Below, piece by piece: positions 10,492 through 22,820 of a DNA stretch of 64,000 bases; position 1 is the first letter of the stretch; every line of letters starts with the position of its first letter. The position numbers and the translations under genes were made by a program. This DNA comes from Pseudopyrenochaeta lycopersici. Lineage: Eukaryota; Ascomycota; Dothideomycetes; Pleosporales; Pseudopyrenochaetaceae. A model generated the notes under the pieces. The model was given only the letters and a program-made list of their open reading frames with translations. It was not told where the DNA came from and searched no databases. The stretch is taken from positions 62,001-126,000 of the forward strand of contig NHZP01000071.1 of NCBI GenBank assembly GCA_003313425.1, read 5' to 3'.

Positions 10492-13418
10492 TTAGATACC
10501 TTCGTCGCCGCTAAGATACTCTTCTACAGCTAGCCTATCCTCGTTAAGTAGTAACTAATTTAGAGGCATGCGATAAGTAGGTGGCTTAGGCTTATCAGGC
10601 TGTCGCTAATAAAACAGATAAGCGTTGTAGTTGTTAGGGTACTTAGTTGCTAGGTGCTAGGTAGGTTTTAGGTATCTAGTCTATTTAATTAGGTACTACC
10701 ACTTGCGCTTTCAGCGGCCTTTAACGCTAGTTTACTAGTAATTAAGAAAATTATTAATAAGCTACTTATCTTAAACCTCACTATTAGGATTAATTACCTT
10801 AACAGCTACTAGCTAAGCTAGCGCTTAATCTAGAAGCCCTTTTAAGGGCGCAGGCTAAAGAAGCTTAGGGTAAAACACAGGAAAAACTCTGCTGCCTAAC
10901 ATGTCTAGTAGAAGGTCTAATTAATACGCCCAGCTATTATACACGACTCTTATAACGCTGTAAGGCCCTACCTACTTAAGGTCTAGCTTCTTTAATTCCT
11001 ATTTAGTAGACTAATTAATTATGTTAACTATAACTTAGTCTCTAATAGTATACTTTAGTACTAATTAGCGAGAGGTATTAGCGTAGTAAGCTTATTCTTA
11101 TTAAGCCTATAGCATTTATTCTTATAAATAAGTAACTAGGTCCGCGTAGGTGTTTATAAGCTTGTCTACCTAGATTTTATTACTAGCTGCGGCGCTACTA
11201 AGCTTTTCATCGTAGTTTTCCCCTAGGTGTATGCTACTGCAAGGGTAATATCTAAGATCTGCAAAGAATAGCGTTATGCCTATAAAGGCGTTAACTGTAT
11301 TATTAGCCTAAAACTTAGCGACGTAAAGCTAGGCAGCCTAGTTAGTTTGTGCGTAGTTAATATACTAACAAAGATAAATTTCTAAGGCTTAATTTACCTA
11401 CTTAGTCTGCCTGTCTGTTTTAGGGTAATAGGCTGTTAATAAGCACTGTTAGATACGCAGTCGCTTACAGACCTGCCTCTAAAACTAACTAACAAAATTT
11501 AAACCGCAGTTAGAGATAATACTAAGGGGAATGCTATATAATTTAAAAACCTCTATAAAGCACCTAGCAGCTTTAGCTATAGTATAGCTATACGTAGGGA
11601 AAAAGTACTGTCTTTTTATAAGGCAGTCTATAATAACGAGGATATTCTTAAAAGTACAGCTATCTAGCTAAGAGGTAGGTAAATCTTAAATAAAATTAAC
11701 TAAAATTTCTGTCTAGCGTCTATAAGGTACTAGCAGTGGCTGTAAGTAACTATACTTGCTATCCTAAGAGCTTTTTATTTAGCGATAAGTAGCGCACGCG
11801 TCGCAATACTATTTAATTAACAGGTGTATCTTTAGCTAGTAATACTATAAGTATATAAGGAAGAACGTGTTGCGAGGGCCCTTATAACTAGCAATTTAAT
11901 AGTCGTGACATAACTCTATAATACGTTAGCGTAACTGTAGGTTAGGAGGCATGTAAAGCCTAGTCTTGTCTATCTATAGGCGTTAGGAAGCTCCTTTACC
12001 TGTGCTTAACAGGTCTGCAGCGGAGAAATAGTAGCTATTCTTATAAAACTATAATAGTAATTTAGTAGTTTCTATGTTAATAGCTTTAAAGGCCTTTTTA
12101 GCTATAGCGTCGTTAGCGTACGCGGCGTCTAGGATTTCTTCTGTTAACTAATAGTCGTCCTCGTAACAGGGTAGCGAAGGATCTATTATACCGTTAATAG
12201 GCGTAGGATTATTATTATTATTATTAAATTCTGCAGGAAAGTCTATTCTACGAGCGCAGGTAAAGCAAAATTACACTACCTTAGCTTATTCCTAGGATAT
12301 TTGGTCTAGGGACTTAGGTTAACTAAGGGCTAAGGCGCGCAAGGCTGTTACAACTACTAGTTACATGCCTAGAGAGAGTACTTAGGGTCTAAGAATAGCA
12401 GCCTGTGTACTATAACAAGGGTCTTCTGCGTCTGTTAGGGTATCCTAAAGTTAATAGCTTAAAGCGTCCGCTTTACTATTAGTTTCCCTAGGGGCATAGA
12501 TAATCTTAAAGTTAAACTAGCTAAGAAATAAGGACTACTATACTTACTATTAGCTAAGTTTTTTAGTTATTATAAACTATTCTAGGTTCTTATAGTCTGT
12601 TATTACCTATATTAGTTAAGAAGAGCCTATAAGTTTAGGCTCCTATTCCTTAAATACCTGTATAATTACTATAAGTTTAAGATTATAGATATTATAGTTA
12701 CACTCTACTAGGGAGTGTTTCTTTAAAAAGAAAGTAATAAGTTATAGGACGTCCTTATTATTATATTACTTTATAACCCCGCCTAATACTTATCTTAACG
12801 TATTAGTAAAGATGTAGATTTACTTAGTAGGATTAAAATGCTTTAATACTACGCCTACACGAAATGCTGCTTTAAGAGCCTTAAAAGCTTTTACTTCCTC
12901 CTCCTTATATATAATTAGCTTATAACAAACCTTCTTATAGGCGGGTTTATTAAGATAGCTACTTTTCTTTTCTATAATAGTAGCCTTAATAAGGCGTATA
13001 AGCAGTAACGCTATCTTTAAGTAGCCTTTAATAAAGCGCCAGGAGAAGCTAGTGTACCTAAGGAAAGCAAGCACATCTTAGGTAGTCTTTAGTGTTTCCT
13101 ATTACTGTACAGCCTTAATCTTCTCTAAATTAATTTTAATACCCTTATTTATAATTATTATACTTAGGAACTTAATACAGTCTATATAAAATTCTAATTT
13201 ACGCAGGTCTACATAGAACCCTTTTTCCTTAAGGCGCGTAAGCACCTTTTTAACATACTCTATGTAGGCTTCTACTAATTCTAAGAAAACTAAGATATTA
13301 TCTAGATAAGCAGTATAAAACTTATTAAGGTACTTAAAAAGAGCGCTATTAATTACTTTTTAAAACGTAGCTAGAGTATTACAGAGGCCTATAGGCATTA
13401 CGTAGTATTAATAAGTGC
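10492..13418 (-). pseudogene. Gypsy copy 1 pol, distal part (RT palm, RNase H, integrase, chromodomain)
   Basis: Minus-strand relic that aligns base for base with the second half of copy 2's pol. From right to left it holds the RT palm with YLDNILVF (the usual second Asp changed to Asn), the RNase H region, a zinc-binding and catalytic integrase core, and a C-terminal chromodomain-like block. An undamaged stretch of 84 codons (12820-13074) is the RT/RNase H connection. The upstream half lies beyond the insertion at 21449-22815. Numerous TAA/TAG codons make it non-functional. Confidence 0.8.
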
Positions 13419-13423
13419 CCTAA

Positions 13424-13725
13424 TGTCAGGGTTCAATCCTTTCAAGTTACTAGACGCAGGTGAAAGGGTTCAATCCTTCCAAGTTACTAGACGCAGGTGA
13501 AAGGTAACGATCCTGCCAAGTTACTAGACGCAGGTGAAAGGTAACTGTTACCTCTTACCTTTTACCAAGCTAGGTAACTGGATCGGGACTAGCCTGCTCT
13601 AGCTTATGTATATAGGCAGCACCTCTCCCCCGAAGGTGAGAGGTATCTGCTATTTTATCCATTTCCTTTTAAATTAAGTTTCTTTAACTAAGACCGTCCT
13701 AACTGTGCGTGTTAACTGCCTTACA
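13424..13725 (+). repeat. 5' LTR of Gypsy copy 2
   Basis: 302 bp. It starts with three tandem ~37-bp units, each containing GTTACTAGACGCAGGTGAAA, followed by the CTCTCCCCCGAAGGTGAGAG hairpin. TGTCAGGG and CTTACA form the boundaries. Confidence 0.95.
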
Positions 13726-14410
13726 TAATAGCAGATTATACAGCGCTTTGGCTCCTCTCCGTGGTTAACACACAGTTGCTTGAGCTGTTACCTCTTAGGT
13801 GAGTTTAACAGTAAGGTGGTACTAACGTACTAGGACCAGATCCTATCCCCCCTCGGTTAAGCTTTAGGATAGCCCTCGCACGATAGTCGATTTACGGTGC
13901 TATCCTCTGCTGCTAGTTTAGCTAAAATTTTGTAAGCTATTCCCCCTTAGTTAAGCTTTAGAATAGCCCAGAATTTGCTAGGTTTCCTTGCTAGTAACCT
14001 ATTTCGCACCTTAGTGCCTGCGCTTTGCGCTACCTAAACGCTAGGATTGTTGTTAACAAGACACGTCCTATTATTCTCTTCCTTAAATAGGAACACTCTA
14101 GGGATTATTCCTACTTTTACACACTACAGTCTGTGCGTATGTTTTAATTGCGCGCACGTGCCGCCTTAAGCACGTATTCACCCTCTAAAACTTCCTGATT
14201 AGGTAATTCTCTAAACTTAGCCTGTGCATGATACTCCTAAGTATTTGTCCTGGTCCTAGTAACCTCACCTAACTAATAATACTACTTAACTAATAGTTAA
14301 ATCTTAAGTCTGCTTACTAAAGCTTAAAGATTCCCTTCAGTTTTACTTTAACTTTTACTTTTACTGCTATAGCTACTCTTACTTCTATCTAACCTTCTTT
14401 GTTCAGCCTA
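13726..14410 (+). other. 5' leader of Gypsy copy 2
   Basis: This stretch lies between the LTR and the gag ATG. A word TGGCTCCTCTCCGTGG starts about 25 nt after the LTR and could be a primer-binding site, although the spacing is larger than usual. A GGATAG/TTAAGCTTTAG word is repeated near 13850 and 13965. No coding signal. Confidence 0.5.
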
Positions 14411-16396
14411 ATGGCAGACAGCTCTTATAATAAAAGGTCCTCTAGCTAGCGGCCCAAATTTTAAGCCTATTAGAAAGACGACGCGTCAGCTAAAACACAG
14501 GCGGCTCGTAATCAACTTAGGGAAAAGGCTTATTAACGCTAGGAGAAGAATAAGAATAAGGCTATAGAGGATTCAGAACCAGTTATCTTAGAAAACCCTA
14601 TTATTAAAGACGTAGAGTACCCTGAATTTGCGCTGACAAGCTCCCGTGCTAACTTATTAACTAAGGAAGTTAACCTATATTCCTTCTCTCGCGATATAAC
14701 ACAGCGTGCTAAGGGAGCTTATTAGATGCAGCTACGTAAGGAAGCTGCTGATCTAGGTCTCCCTAAGGACTTTAATAACTATCTTCCTCTAGGTAGCCTT
14801 CTAGGTTTGCTACTATCCGCGAGCTCAAGTCTACCTGCTTCTATTTGGCGATTAGCACCCTTAGGCATCTAGCTCGTAAAGAACTACCCTAGTAAGTTCT
14901 TAAGCCTTAAGCCTACGCAACTTGCACGCCTAATAATACTATTCAGGTGTGCCTTGCATGCTCTTAACGAGGATAAGAAGTTATTAGAGACACACTACCT
15001 TAACGCTTCTACTCTAAAGTAGGAACTAACTAAATAACAACGCAGCTTTACTTAATAAAAGGATAAGCTAGTTAAAGAATATAATAAGCTTAGTAAGTAG
15101 TAGAATAAGCTTATTACTAACTATAAGACCTTAGAAAGTTTATTATAAGAAATTAAGAACGAGCGTAACTCTGCGTTGCGCGACTGTCTGTTATCTAGCT
15201 CTCCTAAGGTTTTAGGCCTTACTAGACTTACTCTATTACAGCTAGCCCTAAGAGCTATAAATAAGCCTCTACTAGAAGGAATAAGTACGCCTACATAAAT
15301 CCTCCTATAAGGTAATGCAGCGGGCGGTATTCTTAATAAGTTTAGTTCCTCTTAGCGTGTTCTGCTCTTAACTAACCTTCCTTTTACTCGCAAATACTAA
15401 ACATCCCTAGGCGACATAGTAACGCTAAGCCTTTATCTAACTAAGCTCTACTATAAGATTAAGGGGTTATATTAGTTCTTGTCTATAAAGAACAAGTAAA
15501 TTCAGGTACCTCTAGTATACTCTAGGCGTCCTAATCTTTATAGGTAGATTACAAAGATACTTAACTATTTTAAAAATAACAGGTTAGACTAGCAATATAA
15601 CAACATGCGAGCATAATTTATCTTTTAAGCTACTAGCGGTTCTGCTTAAACCTTACTGCGAGAGCCTAAGGGGTTTTCATGTTAATATAAGGACGACTTT
15701 AAGTATTTTTATATCTTTAACTCTATCTTTAGCAACCGCAACTACTACGTTACAGTAGAACAGTAATATAATGCTTTAGTCTTCCTAGAACGTAGCTCGC
15801 TAGAATACTATACTACAGTTAAAGCATAGGCTCTGTTCCAGACAGAGTTCAACGCTATCGCTACTTAGCTTAGATAGATTGCCGTGACTCGAGCGTACAA
15901 GCTTCAGGCTAAGCTTCTAGGCTATCTCTAACAGAGCCTTAGCAGCGCGCCCGCTGTCTATACCGCTGCTGACTTCTAATCTCTTTGTAATATAATTAAT
16001 AATGCATGTTAGAGCTACGACCTCTAGCAATTACCTTAGTATCTCGCCAATCGAACGAAGGGGCGTAACGCGCCAGCCAGACTAAGCCTGGTACTGCCTC
16101 GTAAATTTATTCTAAGGACGGCGGCGGATAAGCCTATTAAGAAAGCTAGTGAGCCTGCTCCAGGCCTACGTCTGTCGTTTAAAGATAATAGAATAGGTAA
16201 CTATAAGCCAGCTGACGGTCCTAAGCCTTACAACGCGGACCCTAGCTGTAACTAGTATTAAGGAAATCCGCGCGGTAACCTAGCTACTAATCGTTACGTG
16301 CACGCAAGCCTAGAGACTAGTAACTCTAACTACAAAGAAGCCTCTAACAGCAATAGTAATAAAGCTAAGGACGTTATTTATTTAGAGGAAGAGTAA
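14411..16396 (+). pseudogene. Gypsy copy 2 gag, stop-ridden
   Basis: A 662-codon frame beginning ATG GCA GAC AGC and ending at TAA 16394-16396, interrupted by many TAG/TAA codons but with no net frameshift. The product would be a nucleocapsid/capsid polyprotein with a long acidic and Asn-rich tail. A CCHC knuckle is not clear. The counterpart in copy 1 (22821-24806) has exactly the same length. Confidence 0.75.
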
Positions 16397-19300
16397 CCCT
16401 AGATAAAAGTCCTTTATCTAGGGTTAATAATTAGTCTTAGGAAACCGCGCTAGCTGCTACTTACTAGGGCGGCATACACAAGCCCGTAGTGCAGGCACTC
16501 CTACAACGTACGCAGGCTGTCTAGAAAGATAAGCTGTGTCTAGACAGCCTGGACTAGTTCGCTTTCTTAAGTATAATTAGACAACAAGAAAACGCCCCCT
16601 ACGTCGCCTGGACATTAGCAGATAATAGGGCAGATGCGAACTTTATCTTACAGTAGTTCCTCTAGCTCACCTAGGGGTTCTAACTAATTCCTCTTATTAC
16701 GCCTATTATATATAAAAGATACGAAGGTATTACTTTAGAATCTATTACTTACAAGGTTAAATTCTATATAAAAATTAATTCCTACTTTAAGCACACTTCT
16801 ACCTATATTCTTAACTAGTGTAGGGCCTTTAACCTAGTATTAGGATTCTGCTAAAGGAAACTACACGCACTATACTTTAATTACTGTTAGGGTACAATTA
16901 AATTCCCTGACGCATACTACTAAACAGAATGCTAGCAACACTTACATACACTATAAGTTGTCTGCGATCGAGCCACGCCTAACGCCTCCACACAGCCTAG
17001 TTCCTCTATAGATAGCAGGAATAAAGGTAAGACTAGCTAACAACAGGCAAAGTTAGATACCGCAGCCCCAGCAAAGCCAGACAACAAATACTAAGTACTA
17101 CACCAGTAAACTAAACCTGCAGTAGGCATCAAGGTTGTCTTACTATAAGCTATTCAGGCGTTTGCTAAACAAAAAAACTACCCTCTATTTATAATAGTTC
17201 GGCGCTTACTACTAGGAGCGTTACAAAAAATCTGTCGCGCAGCAGCACAAAAGGACTATAATAAGTTCTTTAACCCTCCTAAGGAAGTCTTGTTAAGAGA
17301 CATCCTGCCTCCGCACCTGCTTAAGGAATATGCCTTAATTATTCCTGTGTTTAATAAAGCAGCTGCAGCTAAGCTCCTAGATTACTTAGAACATAACTAT
17401 AAGATTAAGCTTAAGCTAGGAGCTAAGGTGCCTAATTATTAAGTAAGACTATTTTCTAGTAAACAGTTTAAAGCTATTAAGTAATATATTTAGGAGATAG
17501 AGGCCCGGGATTTTATCTTCTAGGGACTCTCTGCTGCACGAAATAACTTACTTATTATTGCTAAACCTAGCGGTAGTATCTAAGTCTGCGTAGATTATTA
17601 AGACCTTAATAAAGCTTCTGTTAAGGATTAATACCTAATTCCTTTCTTCTGCGAGACTTTAGCTAAGCTTAATAAAGCTGTTATCTTTTCTAAATTCAAT
17701 GTCGTGCACGCTTTTTATTAAATTTGCATGAAGCCTGGTTCAGAGTGGCTTACTGCTTTCTCTACGCGTTAGGGCACTTATTAATACTGCGTAATGCCTA
17801 TAGGCCTCTATAATGCTCCAGCCACGTTTCAAAGGGTAATTAACAGCGCTCTTTTTAAGTACCTTAATAAGTTTTATACTGCCTATCTAGATAATATCTT
17901 AGTTTTCTCACAATTAGTAGAAGCCTACATAGAGCATGTTAAAAAGGTGCTTACGCGCCTTAAGGAAAAAGGGTTCTATATAGACCCGCGCAAATTAGAA
18001 TTTTATATAGACTGTATTAAGTTCCTAGGTATAATAATTACGAATAAGGGCATTAAAATTAACCTAGAGAAGATTAAGGCTGTACAGCAATAGGAAATAC
18101 TAAAGACTGCCTAAGATATGCTCGCTTTCCTTAGGTACACTAGCTTCTCCTGGCGCTTTATTAAAGGCTACTTAAAGATAGCGTTACCGCTCACACGCCT
18201 TATTAAGGCTACTATTATAGAAAAGAAAAGTAGCTATCCTAATAAACCTGCCTATAAGAAGGTTTATTATAAGCTAATTATATAGGGGGAGGAGGAAGTA
18301 AAAGCTTTTAAGGCTCTTAAAGCAGCATTTCGTGTAGGCAGAGTGTTAAAGTATTTTAATCCTGCTAAGTAAATCCACATCTTTACTAATGCGTTAGGAT
18401 AGGCATTAGGCGGGGTTATAAAGTAATATAATAATAAGGACGTCCTACAACCTATTACTTTCTTTTTAAAGAAACACTCCCTAGTAGAGTGTAACTACAA
18501 TATCTACGATCTTAAACTTATAGTAATTATACGGGCATTTAAGGAATAGGAGCCTAAACTTATAAGCTCTTCTTAACTAATATAAGTAATAATAGACTAT
18601 AAGAACCTAGAATAGTTTATAATAACTAAAAAACTTAGCTAATAGTAAGCATAGTAGTCCTTATTTCTCAGCTAGTTTGACTTTAAGATTGTCTATGCCC
18701 CTAGGGAAACTAATAGTAAAGCGGACGCCCTGAGCTGTCGACCTCAGGATACCCTAACAGACGTAGAAGACTCTTGTTACGGTACACGGGCTGCTATTCT
18801 TAGACCCTGAGTGCTCTCCCTAGGCATGCAACTAGTAGTTGCAACGGCCTTGCGCGCCTTAGCCCTTAGTTAACCTGAGTCCCTGGACTAAATGTCCTAG
18901 GAATAAGCTAAGGTAGTGCAATTTTACTTTACTCGCGCTTGTGAAACAGACTTTCCTATAGAATTTAATAACAATGATAATAATCCTACGCCTATTGACA
19001 GTATAATAGATCCTTCGCTGCCCTGTTACGAGGACGACCATCGGTTAACAGAAGAAATCCTAGACGCCGCGTACGCCGACGACGCTATAGCTAAAAAGGC
19101 CTTCAAAGCTATTAACACAGAAACTGCTAAATTACTATTATAGTTTTATAAGAATAGCTACTATTTCTCCGCTACAGACCTATCAAGCATAGGTGAAGGA
19201 GCTTCCTAACGCCTGTAGATAGACAAGACTAGGCTTTACGTGCCTTCTAACCTACAGTTACGCCGACGTATTATAGAGTTGTGTTATAACTATTAAATTG

Positions 19301-20700
19301 CTGGTTATAAGGGCCCTCGCAACACGTTCTTCCTTATGTACTTGCGGTATTACTGGCTAAAGATACACCTGTTAATTAAACAGTATTACGACGCGTGCGC
19401 TACTTATTGCTGAATAAAAAGCTCTTAGGACGGCAAGCATAGTTACTTGCGGCCACTGCTAGTGCCTTATAGACGCTAGACGGAAATTTCAGTTAATTTT
19501 ATTCAAGATTTACCTACCTCTTAGCTAGATAGCCGTACTTTTAAGAATATCCTCGTTATTATAAACCGCCTTACAAAAAGACAGTACTTTTTCCCTATAT
19601 ATGGCTGTACTGCAGCTAAAGCTGCTAGGTGCTTTATAGAGGTCTTTAAATTGCATAGCATTCCCCTTAGTATTATCTCTAACTGTAGTTTAAATTTCGT
19701 TAGTTAGTTTTAGAGGCGGGTCTGTAAGCGACTGCGTATCTAACAGCGCTTATTAACAGCCTATTACCCTAAAACAGACGGGCAGACTAAGCGGGTAAAT
19801 TAAGCCTTAGAAATTTATCTTCGTTAGTATATTAACTACGCATAAACTAACTAGGCTGCCTAGCTTTACGTTGCTAAGTTTTAGGCTAATAATACAGTTA
19901 ACGCCTCTACAGGCATAACGCTATTCTTTGCGGATCTCAGATATTACCCTCGCAGTAGTATACACCCAGGGGAAAACCACGACGAAAAGCTTAGTAGCGC
20001 CGCAGCTAGTAATAAAATCTGGGCAGACGAGCTTATGAACACCCACGCGGACCTAGTTACTTATTTATAAGAATAAATGCTATAAGCTTAATAAGAATAA
20101 GCTTACTACGCTAACACCTCTTACTAATTAGTGCCAAAGTACGCTGTTAGAGACTAAGTTATAGTTAACACAATTAATTAGTCTACTAAATAGGAATTAA
20201 AGAAGCTAGACCTTAAGTAGGTAGGGCCTTACAGCGTTATAAGAGTCGTGCATAATAGCTAGGCGTATCAATTGGACCTTCTACTAAACATATTAGGCAG
20301 CGGAGTTTTTCCTGTGTTTCACCTTAAGCTTCTTTAGCCTGCGCCCTTAAAAGGGCTTCTAGATTAAGCGCTAGCTTAGCTAGTAGCTGTTAAAGTAATT
20401 AATCCTAATAGCAAGGTTTAAGACAAGTAGCTTATTAACAATTTTCTTAATTACTAGTAAACTAGCGTTAAAGGCCGCTAAAAGCGCGAGTAGTAGTACC
20501 TAATTAAATAGACTAGATACCCGAAACCTACCTAGCACCTAGCGACTAAGTACCCTAACAACTACGACGCTTATCTATTTTATTAGTGACAGCCTGATAA
20601 GCCTAAGCTACCTACTTATCGCATGCCTCCAAATTAGTCACTACTTAACGAGGATAGGCTAGCTGCAGAAGAGTATCTTAGCGGCGACGAAGGTATCTAA
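16397..20700 (+). pseudogene. Gypsy copy 2 pol (RT, RNase H, integrase, chromodomain), stop-ridden
   Basis: One frame from before 17500 to TAA 20698-20700. RT is recognisable by KPSGSI.VCVDY (about 17560-17600), MPIGLYNAPATFQ (17794) and YLDNILVF (about 17883-17910); the canonical YLDD is YLDN here. RNase H and the connection domain follow at 18100-18750. The integrase core reads DLPTS, PKTDGQT at about 19500-19790. A chromodomain-like block (YLIK.TRYPKPT) lies near 20490-20540. The longest open stretch is 99 codons (17794-18093). Stops are TAA/TAG at expected Gln/Trp positions. Chromodomains steer such elements to heterochromatin. Confidence 0.8.
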
Positions 20701-21141
20701 AAAGTTTTACTTAAGTTAGCGCGCCTTAATTTGCCTTAATTTGCGCGCCTCTAGCCTTAATTTGCGCGCCTTTAGCCTTAATTCGCGCATCTATAGCCTT
20801 AAGATTACCCGCCTTTGCCCTTACTCTACGCAGTGCGCCTTGCTTTACGCGCTACGTCTAGGGACCTTGTAACTAAACAAAAATTATAAAAGTTACTCCT
20901 ATATATATTGTATAAAGGTCTTTAGGTTCTGTTTTTGCGTCGCGGGGTAGAAGTGTTAGAAAACACCTTAGAGCTTAGCGATTTTATATAGGAAACTGTT
21001 TAGACATGCGCAGCGCTATATAAAGCCTATTACCAGATTTACTAAGTTAGAGGGACTTAGTAGTAAACAGTTTTCTTATGTTTTATCTTAAATTTTTGTC
21101 TCTTAGTTTAGAGGCCCTTACTATTTTGAAGGGGGGGGTCG

Positions 21142-21443
21142 TGTTAGGGTTTAATCCTTTCAGGTTACTAGACGCAGGTGAAAGGGTTCAATCCTTCCAA
21201 GTTACTAGACGCAGGTGAAAGGTAACGATCCTGCCAAGTTACTAGACGCAGGTGAAAGGTAACTATTACCTCTTACCTTTTACTAAGCTAGGTAACTGGA
21301 TCGGGACTAGCCTGCTCTAGCTTATGTATATAGGCAGCACCTCTCCCCTGAAGGTGAGAGGTATCTGCTATTTTGTCCATTTCCTTTTAAATTGAGTTTC
21401 TTCAACTAAGACCGTCCCAACTGTGCGTGTTGACTGCCTTACA
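21142..21443 (+). repeat. 3' LTR of Gypsy copy 2
   Basis: 302 bp and nearly identical to 13424-13725; most differences are C/T or G/A at CpA/TpG. It is followed by the second CCTAA target duplication at 21444-21448. Confidence 0.95.
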
Positions 21444-21448
21444 CCTAA

Positions 21449-22815
21449 CGCGTAGAGAAAGCAGTAAGCTACTCTAAACTAGGCTTCATGCGAATTTAAT
21501 AAAAAGCGTACACAATATTAAATTTAGAAAAGATAATAGCTTTATTAAGCTTAGCTAAAGTCTTACAGAAGAAAAGAATTAGGTATTAATCCTTAACAGA
21601 GGCTTTATTAAGGTCTTAATAATCTACGTAGACTTAGATACTACTACTAGGTTTAGTAATAATAAGTAAGTTATTTCGTGTAGTAGAAGGTCCCTAGAAG
21701 ATAAAATCCTAGGCCTCTATCTCCTAAACATATTACTTAATAGCTTTAAACTGTTTACTAGAAAATAGTCTTACTTAATAATTAGGCACCTTAGCTCCTA
21801 GCTTAAGCTTAATCTTATAGTTATATTCTAAGTAATTTAGGAGCTTAGCTGTAGCTGCTTTATTAAATATAGGAATAATTAAGGCATATTCCTTAAGCAG
21901 GTGTAGAGGTAGGATGTCTCTTAATAAGACTTCCTTAGGAGAGTTAAAGAACTTATTATAGTCCTTTTATGCCGCTACGCAACAGATTTTTTATAACGCT
22001 CCTAGTAGTAAGCGCTAAACTATTATAAATAGAAGGTAGTTTTTTTATTTAGTAAACGCCTAAATAGCTTATAGTAAGATAACCTTAATACCTACTGCAG
22101 GTTTAGTTTACTAGTGTAGTACTTAGTGTTTGTTGTCTAGCTTTGCTAGGGCTGCAGTATCTAACTTTGCCTATTATTAGCTAGTCTTACCTTTATTCCT
22201 GCTATCTGTAGAGGAGCTTAGCTATATAGAGGCGTTAGGCGTGGCTCGCTCGCAGACAACTTATAGTGTATATAAGTGTTACTAGCATTCTGTTTAGTAG
22301 TATGCGTCAGGGAATTTAATTATACCCTAACAGTAATTAAAGCGTAGTACGTACAGTTTCCTTTAGCAGAATCCTAACACTAGGTTAAAGGCCCTATACT
22401 AGTTAAGAATATAGGCGGAAGTGTGCTTAAAATAGGAATTAATTTTTATATAGAATTTAATCCTATAAGTAATAGATTCTAAAGTAACGCCTTTATATCT
22501 TTTATATATAATAGGTGTAATAAAAGGAATTAGTTAGAACCCCTAGGTAAGCTAGAGGAACTGTTGTAAGATAAAGTTTGCATCTACCCTGTCGTCTACT
22601 AATATCCAGGCGATGTAGGGGGCGTTTTCTTATTATTTAATTATGCTTAAGAAAGCGAACTAGTCTAGGCTGTTTAGACATAGCTTATCTTTCTAGACAG
22701 CCTACGTGCGTTGCAGGAGTGCCTGCGCTACAGGCTTATGTATACCGCCCTAGTAGGTAGTAGCTAGCGCGGTTTCCTAAGACTAATTATTAACCCTAGA
22801 TAAAGAACTTTTATC
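21449..22815 (-). pseudogene. Gypsy copy 1 pol, proximal part
   Basis: Minus-strand continuation of copy 1's pol, cut at 21449 by the nested element. It corresponds to copy 2 16400-17768 and ends inside the RT fingers/palm. It joins directly to the distal part at 13418 when the insert is removed. Confidence 0.8.
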
Positions 22816-22820
22816 TAGGG

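Larger units (their letters stand above)
13424..21443 (+). mobile_element. Ty3/Gypsy chromovirus copy 2 (forward), nested in copy 1
   Basis: A complete 8020-bp element with 302-bp LTRs (13424-13725 and 21142-21443), beginning TGTCAGGG and ending CTTACA, and the 5-bp target duplication CCTAA at 13419-13423 and 21444-21448. A polypurine tract (GAAGGGGGGGG, about 21129-21138) abuts the 3' LTR. It belongs to the same family as copy 1 but has the opposite orientation, and it landed inside copy 1's reverse transcriptase gene. Gag and pol keep their reading frames but contain many in-frame TAA/TAG stops. Confidence 0.95.

Noticed and set aside
13430..13480. GGTTCAATCC words resembling a tRNA B box or SINE promoter
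   Set aside because: They occur as part of the LTR tandem unit with no A box at proper distance and no cloverleaf.
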